Shown piece after piece: positions 29,076 through 36,408 of a DNA stretch of 64,000 bases. The notes below the pieces were generated by a model. It was not told the origin of the DNA. It worked only from the letters and a program-made list of their open reading frames with translations, and did not search any database. The translations under genes and the position numbers were made by a program. The stretch is from positions 3,403,001 through 3,467,000 of the forward strand of contig NZ_CP147518.1 of NCBI RefSeq assembly GCF_037201965.1, given 5' to 3'. The stretch comes from Spirosoma sp. SC4-14 (GTDB lineage Bacteria > Bacteroidota > Bacteroidia > Cytophagales > Spirosomataceae). Every line of letters begins with the position of its first letter. Within the stretch, counting starts at the first letter, position 1.

Positions 29076-29255
29076 GGTCTATTTTTATCTAGGGAAAAAC
29101 AATTGCTGCATATGTATCCTTCTTAGGAGTGCCACATGAACTTATGAGAAAAAAGACTTGTAAAACAACTTTGGAAGTTATACATTTCTCAGTTTCTTCT
29201 TTTATTCTGGGGGATTAATTGATATTTAGGGGAAGGAAAGCTGAAATAAGCCAAT

Positions 29256-29290
29256 AGAGGTATCTGCATAGCACGATTGCAGATACCTCT
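29256..29290 (-). terminator. Terminator of the toxin-like gene
   Basis: A 13-bp perfect stem (AGAGGTATCTGCA with its complement) and a 9-nt loop, 12 bp beyond the stop of the gene at 29303. No strong T run follows on the minus strand. Confidence 0.6.
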
Positions 29291-29302
29291 TATTAAGAAA
29301 TT

Positions 29303-30973
29303 TTAGAATGAGGGGAAAGCTGTAACAACATGGTTAGCGTTTTGGCCATCCATGACTAAGGTAATATTATATAAAGTCTGTCCCGTTCCTTTTTTACCTC
29401 CGTGAACTCCCAAAGGACCAACATTCATAGGAATTTGATATACTATGTTTTTGCCGCTTAATTTCTTTATTACGCCAGGAGTATTGTTTTTAACCTTCGA
29501 CCAGGCAGCATCAATTAATCCAACTAACTCATTAGTTGGAATTGTTGTAAATATTCCGTGAGCATTTTTATTTAAATTTTCGTTAAAATGCTTATAAACA
29601 TGGTTTAAAGCATGTAAGCTTTCTGGGTCTGATGCATAAGTTCTGCTCGCCCAGATTAACCCTTCTGCTGATACAAATGTAGACCCGCCTAGAGCCTTTA
29701 AGCCATTTTTCGCCCATTTTCCTCCCGTGGCGAGCCAACCAGAAAACGGTATGGTAGCAGCTAGACTGAGTCCGGCATTTATTTTATCTCCCTCCAGTAA
29801 ATAAATGCCGCCATTAATGGCATCGGGAAGTTCACCTGCACCAGGTACAAGTCCAGCAACATCTAAAACAAAGTGAACAGTCCTCAAGCAGTAATTCATA
29901 TATGCCTGAGCTAAGCATCTGTTATTACTCCAGGTAGGATGTTTTTGCTTTACATAAACATACTCACGTGATACTTGAATCACCTGACTCAAGCCATCCA
30001 CGTATAGGACAGGTAAAAAAGGCGGTTGGTCAAGCTTATCTATACTACTTACTCCCAATTTACCCAAGATAATAGTCGACATCCTTTGAAGCTCATCTTC
30101 GTAGTACCTGTCAATATCCAAGCCGCGCCCAAAAACTTGCCCTAATTCCGTTGAGAAAGGGAGGATGCCATTAGAGTAGTGAGCATAAATGGCTTCGCCA
30201 TAGAAGGTCAATAGGAATTGACCTTCGCTGTAGCTACAGCCACTGGTAGGTGGATTCGGATTGGTTGGGGGAGTGGTAGTAGTGTTGTGAGGATCATCTT
30301 CGGCAAAACAGTTACTCAGGTTTGAATCGTAACCTGCTGCTACCAGCCAATGACGAGGTTTGAAATTAGATCCGTCTTGATAAGCAGCATATAGTATGCC
30401 ATTGTAATAGTGAGAATAGATGGCTTCGCTATAGAAATTCAATAAAAACTGACCTTCGCTGTAGCTACAGCCACTCGTTGGCGGATTCGGGTTAGTAGGT
30501 GGATTAGTGGTACCACCTGAGCAATTCACTGATACGTTCGCCGAGTTGACTTCGTTCGCGTCGTTATTGACTTCGCGAACCTTGGCATAATAGTTTCCTG
30601 AGCCACTTATGGGAAAACTCTTGTTGAAAGAGGGCGCAATCAGGTCGGAAGCCGAGTTGACAACGGCTCCGTCTTTAAAGATCAGGATGCCTACCCGGTT
30701 ATTGCCGGTGGTCAATACCCCACTGACTGTGAGCGTAGAACTGCCACAGTCCACGCTCAGATTGGCATAGTCGCTGGCGAGTCGAGCGGCCTGTCGGCCA
30801 TCGACCTGAATCCACAGATCGGTTTTTTCGATAAACAGACTCGTCTCGGTGGCCTGAGCCCCTCCCCGTAGGAGCCGGAACTGAGCACGGCCAGGTGTAG
30901 TATGGCTGGCCGCCTGAGAAAAGTAACCTTTGAGTGTATAGGATACCAGCGGATTCGCTTCCGAGAGCTCCAT
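29303..30973 (-). CDS. Secreted multidomain protein with toxin-like C-terminal domain
   Basis: The main frame gives 556 aa from the first ATG, but coding continues upstream in the same frame to 31199, so the true gene is longer. In order: a beta-sandwich N-terminus; an Ig-like part (NYYAKVREVNNDANEVNSAN); two copies of a module with CSYSEGQFLL, each after a Pro/Asn/Thr linker (NPPTNPNPPTSG); a hydrophobic region (AGLSLAATIPFSGWLATGG) like pretoxin segments; and a C-terminal domain with LNHVYKHFNENLNKNAHGIF, LIDAAWSKV, GPLGVHGGKKG and VVTAFP. The last set resembles nuclease toxins of polymorphic systems (BECR-like), but the family is not certain. Confidence 0.6.
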   Translation of the reverse strand: MELSEANPLVSYTLKGYFSQAASHTTPGRAQFRLLRGGAQATETSLFIEKTDLWIQVDGRQAARLASDYANLSVDCGSSTLTVSGVLTTGNNRVGILIFKDGAVVNSASDLIAPSFNKSFPISGSGNYYAKVREVNNDANEVNSANVSVNCSGGTTNPPTNPNPPTSGCSYSEGQFLLNFYSEAIYSHYYNGILYAAYQDGSNFKPRHWLVAAGYDSNLSNCFAEDDPHNTTTTPPTNPNPPTSGCSYSEGQFLLTFYGEAIYAHYSNGILPFSTELGQVFGRGLDIDRYYEDELQRMSTIILGKLGVSSIDKLDQPPFLPVLYVDGLSQVIQVSREYVYVKQKHPTWSNNRCLAQAYMNYCLRTVHFVLDVAGLVPGAGELPDAINGGIYLLEGDKINAGLSLAATIPFSGWLATGGKWAKNGLKALGGSTFVSAEGLIWASRTYASDPESLHALNHVYKHFNENLNKNAHGIFTTIPTNELVGLIDAAWSKVKNNTPGVIKKLSGKNIVYQIPMNVGPLGVHGGKKGTGQTLYNITLVMDGQNANHVVTAFPSF

Positions 30974-31326
30974 CCCAACTAAGTCGGCATAACTGCCACC
31001 TGTTTGTACGAATCCCTCAGGCAGCAGCAGTTTGAGTCGAAAAGCATTGGCTCCGGGCAGAATAAATAGCTGAGAAGAGAGAATCTTCAGATACTGGGCG
31101 GTAATGGTCAGTTCAAGTTCTTCGCCAGGTTTAACAAGTTGCTTATTAGCCGTAAGACTAAAGCGAATCGGGTCGGTATCGAATTTGCTGCAAAGCGGCT
31201 AAATTAGGGTTAGGGTCGGTAGGGTGGGTTATCGGCCCAAAGCGAATGTGGCCAGGCCACGAAGGTAAATACCCAAACCAGAGCCAAAAACACAGGCTCA
31301 TGATACTTTTTGATAAAAGTATTCAT
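30974..31326 (-). pseudogene. Frameshifted N-terminus of the toxin-like secreted protein
   Basis: Three reading frames together encode one plausible N-terminus. From 31326, MNTFIKKYHEPVFLALVWVF and following residues form a signal peptide up to SLWADNPPYRP and then a stop at 31210. A second frame reads NPNLAALQ and stops at 31158. A third, opening after a TAG at 31199, reads KFDTDPIRFSLTANKQLVKP and runs into the main frame. Two one-base shifts, near 31210-31250 and in 31158-31201, would join them. Either the gene is inactive or the sequence has errors here. Confidence 0.6.
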
Positions 31327-31362
31327 AAATTGAAGCAGGTTTAATGAACAATTAAGCTGAAT

Positions 31363-31401
31363 AAAGCCCCGCGTCCGGTCGCCAAACTGTCGTGGGGCTT
31401 T
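31363..31401. terminator. Terminator-like hairpin upstream of the secreted protein
   Basis: AAAGCCCC (31363-31370) pairs with GGGGCTTT (31394-31401), followed by TTG; the stem extends imperfectly inwards. It lies just upstream of the minus-strand gene, where it may isolate it from the next region. Confidence 0.5.
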
Positions 31402-31840
31402 TGCAATATTAGATGCCTGATTCGTTTTTAGTGACTATCGAATAGAGGGGATTTTGTATGAAATCACCATTTTGCCGGACGAAATCACCCAAAGGGCTGA
31501 TTTTTGATTTCATATTTAATTTACAGCATGTATTGTATTAAAACATATAATTTGTATCTTAATTTGTATATATTAATAATAAATTGATTGCTTATTGATG
31601 AGCATAAACACGCCATCAATAGGATGTTACTGGAGATCGTTTGTTAAGTTTACCAGTTGTGACAGATTGTTGCAGGCAGTAATAACAGGGGCAGGGAACT
31701 GAAATTTTTGGGTTTACATAATTATACCTCACTTATCCGCGATGCAATCGCAGACGAGCGGGAGAGCATGAACTCTTGAAATGGTCCGCTTCTCCACTTT
31801 CTTTTAGAAGGTTGCCCAAAAATGGTGTTATATAGGTAGC
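31402..31840. other. AT-rich intergenic region with a REP-like copy
   Basis: About 440 bp without a supported gene. It holds a 10-bp inverted repeat (TATGAAATCA at 31457, complement at 31505), a very AT-rich stretch with two close copies of TAATTTGTAT (31546-31575), and a REP-like palindrome TCCGCGAT-GCA-ATCGCAGA at 31736-31754 whose right part resembles the element at 28565-28578. Confidence 0.6.
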
Positions 31841-33205
31841 ATGTCTTATACCATGTCTATGCTATCATTCGACGTTATTGTAATTGGAACCGGGTCGGCC
31901 GGGAAAACCGTTGCCGAGACCGTTCGGCAGGCTACAAAATCAGTAGCCATAATCGATAAATTACCCTTCGGCGGAACCTGCTCGCAACGCGGCTGTGACC
32001 CCAAAAAAGTGCTGGTCGGTGCCGCCGAACTGGTAGCCCGAACAGGGCAACTGACCGGAAAAGGCATAAACAGCCCCGCCGTGATCGACTGGTCAGACCT
32101 GATTCGCTTCAAAAAAACATTTACTGACCCCATTCCTGAAAATACCGAAAGAAAACTGGCTGATCAGGCTATTCGGAGCTTTCATGGCGTGGCTACGTTC
32201 GTATCGGAGAACACGATTCGGGTCAACGACGAGGAATTGCAAGCCGAACACATCGTTATTGCGGCTGGCAATCGGCCACAGCCGCTACACATTCCGGGCG
32301 AGGAATTGCTGACCGACAGCACTGGCTTTATGGATATGGCCGAGTTGCCCGACGAAATCGTGATGGTGGGTGGAGGCTATATCGCTTTCGAGTTCGCACA
32401 TTTGGCTACCCGTGCCGGGGCGAAGGTAACCATTCTGCATCAGGGCAAACGCCCGCTCGAAGGCTTCGACGCCGATGTGGTTGCACTGCTGGTGAAAGCC
32501 ATGCGCGACATCGGAATCTTCATTGTTCTTGAGGCTCAGGTGACCACTATTGATGGCAAATCGGGCGAATTAACCATTCATTATCAGCGCAATGGCGAGA
32601 ATTACACTACATCGGCTAAACTGGCTGTTCACGCGGCTGGGCGGGTAGCCGATGTCGCTGAACTGGCGTTGGAAAGGGCCAACGTCGAGACGGGGAAAAA
32701 AGGTGTTACGGTCAATGAATACCTGCAAAGTGTGTCGAACCCGCGTGTGTATGCCTGTGGTGATGTGGCCAATAAAGGCTTGCCGCTGACGCCGTTAGCT
32801 TCCTATGAGGGGGCCATTGTAGCGCATAATATTCTGAATGGCAATCAGAAAACCTATTCAAACGACCCGGTACCGACAACGGTGTTTACAGTGCCGCCTT
32901 TGGCATCGATTGGCCTGACTGAAGAACAGACTCATGAGCAGGGGAGGTCGGTAAAAATCACCTATCAGGAAACGGCCGACTGGTATATCAGCCGTCGGAT
33001 TAACGAGCCAGTTTCGGGTTTTAAGACCTTAGTCGATGCGGAAACCGATCAGATTCTTGGGGCTCATGTGCTGGGTTCGGGTAGCGAAGAAGTGATCAAT
33101 CTGTTTGCGATGGCGATAAAACATAAGATTCCGGCAAAAGCGCTGGGTGATATGTTGTTTGCGTACCCTAGTCAGGCTTCGGATATGAGTTCGATGCTGC
33201 CCTAA
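31841..33205 (+). CDS. FAD-dependent pyridine nucleotide-disulfide oxidoreductase
   Basis: A 454-aa class I flavoprotein disulfide reductase-like enzyme. The FAD site is VIGTGSAGKTVAETVR; the redox pair is in GGTCSQRGCDPKK (CxxxxC); the NAD(P) site is VMVGGGYIAFEFAHLATRAG; the second FAD motif is VYACGDVANKGLPLTPLA. The C-terminus, where related enzymes have a His-Pro...Glu active-site pair, reads FAYPSQASDM, so that base is absent. Two further ATGs lie at 31853 and 31859. The substrate is unknown; glutathione-reductase-like and Lpd-like are both possible labels. Confidence 0.85.
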   Translation: MSYTMSMLSFDVIVIGTGSAGKTVAETVRQATKSVAIIDKLPFGGTCSQRGCDPKKVLVGAAELVARTGQLTGKGINSPAVIDWSDLIRFKKTFTDPIPENTERKLADQAIRSFHGVATFVSENTIRVNDEELQAEHIVIAAGNRPQPLHIPGEELLTDSTGFMDMAELPDEIVMVGGGYIAFEFAHLATRAGAKVTILHQGKRPLEGFDADVVALLVKAMRDIGIFIVLEAQVTTIDGKSGELTIHYQRNGENYTTSAKLAVHAAGRVADVAELALERANVETGKKGVTVNEYLQSVSNPRVYACGDVANKGLPLTPLASYEGAIVAHNILNGNQKTYSNDPVPTTVFTVPPLASIGLTEEQTHEQGRSVKITYQETADWYISRRINEPVSGFKTLVDAETDQILGAHVLGSGSEEVINLFAMAIKHKIPAKALGDMLFAYPSQASDMSSMLP

Positions 33206-33253
33206 AAGAAAGGCATGCGTTTAATGCATTATGAACCAAATCTGACAGGCTAG

Positions 33254-33346
33254 TTTAAAAAATTAGTTTTTATCGTTTGGATCGGGCCGCATGCAGCGTA
33301 TGATAAGATTGACGTAAAGACTGTTAAGTATGTTAAAAGTAATTAA
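33254..33346 (+). pseudogene. Remnant of a HigB-type toxin gene
   Basis: A stop (TAG, 33251) opens a 30-codon frame ending VWIGPHAAYDKIDVKTVKYV and KSN-stop. The segment GxHAxYDKID matches the conserved C-terminus of HigB mRNA interferases of Bacteroidota. Its stop overlaps the start of the higA-like gene by 17 bp, as in intact higBA operons. No N-terminal part of the toxin can be found upstream, so the gene is truncated. Confidence 0.7.
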
Positions 33347-33689
33347 GAATAACAGAGAATACGAGGAGGCTCTGGAACGCGTATATGAACTGATGCAACT
33401 TGACTTGGTGGAAGATTCACCGGAATCTGACGAACTGGATGCACTTGTGTTGTTTGTTGAAGACTATGAGGCTAAACAGTATCCAATTGCTCCACCAAAC
33501 CCTATTGATGCAATCCTGTTCAGGCTGGAGCAAATGGGTAAAGAGAAAAGTGAACTCAGTAAAATACTAGGCGGACGAAACCGACAATCGGAGATTCTGA
33601 GCGGTAAGCGTAAGTTGAATCTGGATATGATCAGAAGGCTGCATGCTACCCTTGGTATCCCCGCCGAGAGCTTAATTGCTGCTTACTGA
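33330..33689 (+). CDS. HigA-type antitoxin, orphan
   Basis: A 119-aa protein with an N-terminal helical region (NREYEEALERVYELMQLDLV), a PPNPIDAILFRLEQMG linker and a C-terminal HTH (SELSKILGGRNRQSEILSGK, RKLNLDMIRRLHATLGIP). This is the standard Bacteroidota HigA form, which binds HigB and represses the operon. Only the last 30 codons of a HigB toxin precede it, so it is now an orphan antitoxin or regulator. Confidence 0.88.
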   Translation: MLKVIKNNREYEEALERVYELMQLDLVEDSPESDELDALVLFVEDYEAKQYPIAPPNPIDAILFRLEQMGKEKSELSKILGGRNRQSEILSGKRKLNLDMIRRLHATLGIPAESLIAAY

Positions 33690-34004
33690 TTTGAGTCTGC
33701 AATTGGTCTGTTGTTGAGCGTACTCTGGTCGGAAACCGGGTTGCTTTTGACGCCGGTCAGAGACCAGAATACGCCCGAGCACAGTCTGATTTATTTTAAG
33801 AAAATAGTCGCGTTTTAGTTGCTCGCTTATTTTGAGACTGTTTAAACGTTCTGGAATAATCATCAAATGCGTTCTTTTTACCGCAGCGAACGCAAAGCCC
33901 GCTAAGCAGAACTTCGTTGTATTCTCTGCGGTAAAAAGGCAAAAGGTTAAACAGGGTCATTGTAAAAATCAGTGAGAAACTAAAAGCTAACTCAACTAGC
34001 TTAC
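33690..34004. other. Intergenic region with inverted repeat
   Basis: 315 bp without a convincing gene. A 13-bp inverted repeat (CTTTTTACCGCAG at 33874-33886, complement at 33926-33938) resembles the ACCGCAGAG-type repeats dispersed in many bacterial genomes. A 64-codon minus-strand frame lies here but lacks protein character. Confidence 0.55.
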
Positions 34005-35198
34005 TTATTCATTCTTCTTGCGTTCGGCTTCCAGAGCCAGCACATTCTTATTCGCAATTTTTAAGCCAGCGGTCGGTAGCTTCCCTACAGGACGCACTTC
34101 CACAAACTGATCACCCTGATTAGTAACTTCAACTTTCTGTTTCCGGAATGGAATCGTATCGGTTGTGGCGTGGTCGGTAACGAAAATGAACTTGCCGTCG
34201 CCATCGTCCAGCAAAGCCGTTCGGGGAATGGTTTGGTCGCTCATGCGCTCGCCAACACCAATAATTCGAGCCTGTACGTTCATGTCGGCAGCGAGTAGCT
34301 CACCTTTCGGACGGGCGAAATTGACGTGCAGCGTGATCGCCCGATTTTCGTCATTTACCGACCGGGCAATGTAGGCGATGCGTCCTTTAACGGGATCAAT
34401 CGATCGGTTCAAAAACCGTAATTCAACCTCCTGCCCTTCGCGCACATAATCGGCATCTTTTTCGTAAACAAAAATGTTGGCTTCAATCCGATTGGGATTA
34501 ACAATTTCGGCCAGCAGCGTTTGCGGTTCGACCTGAGCGCCCAGATTTTCATGAAATCGGGAAACATACCCATCAATTGGCGAATGAATAATCAGACCAG
34601 AACTCAGACTAACCTGGCGCTGATGGATAATTTTATCCGTACTGATACCAATAATTGTCAGTTTATCTTTCAGGGCCAGTTCGCGGGCTCGGGCCGATTG
34701 GAGTTTGGCGTCGGCCGACTGAAACTGCGACAGGACGCCAATATTGCTCTTGCGCAATTCGTCCTGCCGTTTAAACTCGGCTTCCAGGTATTCAACATCG
34801 GCATGGGCGGCTGCATAGTCGTTTTGCAATTCCAGCAGGGCAAAACTAGACAGGCGAACAATGGGCTGGCCTTTATGAACCGGTTGCCCTTCGCGGACAA
34901 AGATCTTTTCAATTTTTCCGGTGATATGACTGCTCACTTCTGCCCGGCTGTCGGGTAGAAGGCGCAGAACACCATTGGCATAAATAATTGGTTTTAAGGC
35001 CCGCTTTTCGAACGAAATCAGATCGACATCAACTGTTTTTAACTGATTCATCGTTACCCTGACCGAGTCGGCACTCGACACTTTTGTGTTCTTTACCGTT
35101 TCGGCAGGTTGATCTTTGCCGTTCGAATCACCGCAGGAGATAAGGCCACCCAGCGCTAGAAGGGTGCCAAGAAGAGAAAATATATGGATGGGTTTCAT
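34005..35198 (-). CDS. RND efflux periplasmic adaptor (CusB/HlyD family) lipoprotein
   Basis: Starting at the ATG at 35198 (MKPIHIFSLLGTLLALGG) gives 397 aa with a lipoprotein signal ending LISC. Domains follow the adaptor plan: barrel-sandwich hybrid (SSHITGKIEKIFVREGQPVH), alpha-hairpin (DYAAAHADVEYLEAEFKRQD), lipoyl return (IHSPIDGYVSRFHENLGAQV), and beta-barrel and membrane-proximal domains. It is the last gene of the efflux operon, 1 bp after the TolC-like gene, and links the inner-membrane pump to the outer-membrane channel. Confidence 0.92.
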   Translation of the reverse strand: MKPIHIFSLLGTLLALGGLISCGDSNGKDQPAETVKNTKVSSADSVRVTMNQLKTVDVDLISFEKRALKPIIYANGVLRLLPDSRAEVSSHITGKIEKIFVREGQPVHKGQPIVRLSSFALLELQNDYAAAHADVEYLEAEFKRQDELRKSNIGVLSQFQSADAKLQSARARELALKDKLTIIGISTDKIIHQRQVSLSSGLIIHSPIDGYVSRFHENLGAQVEPQTLLAEIVNPNRIEANIFVYEKDADYVREGQEVELRFLNRSIDPVKGRIAYIARSVNDENRAITLHVNFARPKGELLAADMNVQARIIGVGERMSDQTIPRTALLDDGDGKFIFVTDHATTDTIPFRKQKVEVTNQGDQFVEVRPVGKLPTAGLKIANKNVLALEAERKKNE

Positions 35199-35199
35199 G

Positions 35200-36408
35200 T
35201 TATTCGCCTTTAAGATATTGCAACGTGATGACTGCCTGATTGAACGACCGGAGTGCATCCAGATAGCCCAATCGGATTTTAAATGCCTGCTGAACGTTGA
35301 GCAGATAATCGTAATAGCCAATGCTGCCCAGACGGTAACCATCGCTGGCGGCCTTAATGATTTCTTCGGCCTGTGGCAATCCGGTGGCATTGTAGTAATC
35401 CAATGCTTCCTGATACTGTAAATAATCCGCTATAGCTTTGTCGTAGTCGCCCCGAAGTTCATACTGATTGAGGGTGCTCTGACTTTTAGCAATAGCGACA
35501 TCGGTTTGGGCAGCATTAATCCGTGACCGGGCCACCCAGCCCCAAATGGGCAGCGACAAGCCAAAGCGTAATCGGTAGAGAAAACGCGAATCGGGACTGC
35601 CCTGATTCAAATACCCAACGATGATATTGGGGAGCCGACGCTTTTTTTCCAGCTTCAGTAAGGATGCGCTTAACTCTTCGTTCTGCTGGTAAAATGCTGT
35701 TTGCGGGTTTCTGATAAAGGTAGTGTCAGTAGCCAGAAACGGATAAAACTGACGGTCGGGAGCAAACTGCATGGGCCTGAATGGTCCCGTCACCCGGATA
35801 CTGGTATCATTGGGCGTTCCAATAAGCAACCCTAACTGAATGCGATTGCTGCGGATTTTGGCGCGGGTCTGATCGAGCTGGTAGTTTAACTCCTGTTGCT
35901 GCGATTTGGCGTTGAGCACTTCAATGCGGGAAATCTGACCCACTCGCTGACGCGTTTCGGTAACATTGGCAAACACCAGCAACAAACTGTCCTGACGGCG
36001 GTAGTTGCCGATGCTTTCGCGCAGATACAACAGGTTGTTGTAGATCGTTCGGACGTTGTACCGTAATGTATTGGTTGTGATCGTTTTTTCGCGCTGGCTC
36101 AGTTTTACCTGCTGTTCCTGCACAATCCGCTGGTTTTTATAGACCGTTGGCAGCGAAACCGGCAAGAGTACACCCGGCTGAAAACGGGTTGTGGTGGGGG
36201 CTTCGAAAATCAGTTCGGGGCCCGACAGGCTCAATGCGCCCGGAATCAATGCCCGCTGTTTATCGATCCGCAGATTCGCAACATTGACTTGTGGGTTATC
36301 GCTCGTGGCGCGGCTGATGGCTTCGGGCAGTGTTATGACATGATACGACTGGGCCATTACCGACAATGCGCCGAAACAGATACTTAGTGTTAATATGATT
36401 TGTCTCAT
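35200..36408 (-). CDS. TolC family outer-membrane efflux protein
   Basis: A 402-aa protein with a signal peptide (ILTLSICFGALSVMAQ) and two long helical repeats typical of TolC/CusC channels (for example RIDKQRALIPGA and ATDTTFIRNPQTAFYQQNEE). It overlaps the pump gene by four bases and precedes the adaptor gene. It would form the exit duct of the tripartite pump. Confidence 0.88.
   Translation of the reverse strand: MRQIILTLSICFGALSVMAQSYHVITLPEAISRATSDNPQVNVANLRIDKQRALIPGALSLSGPELIFEAPTTTRFQPGVLLPVSLPTVYKNQRIVQEQQVKLSQREKTITTNTLRYNVRTIYNNLLYLRESIGNYRRQDSLLLVFANVTETRQRVGQISRIEVLNAKSQQQELNYQLDQTRAKIRSNRIQLGLLIGTPNDTSIRVTGPFRPMQFAPDRQFYPFLATDTTFIRNPQTAFYQQNEELSASLLKLEKKRRLPNIIVGYLNQGSPDSRFLYRLRFGLSLPIWGWVARSRINAAQTDVAIAKSQSTLNQYELRGDYDKAIADYLQYQEALDYYNATGLPQAEEIIKAASDGYRLGSIGYYDYLLNVQQAFKIRLGYLDALRSFNQAVITLQYLKGE

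Noticed and set aside
33672..33866. 64-codon minus-strand frame after the HigA-type gene
   Set aside because: No domain, and it overlaps the end of higA; no protein-like character.
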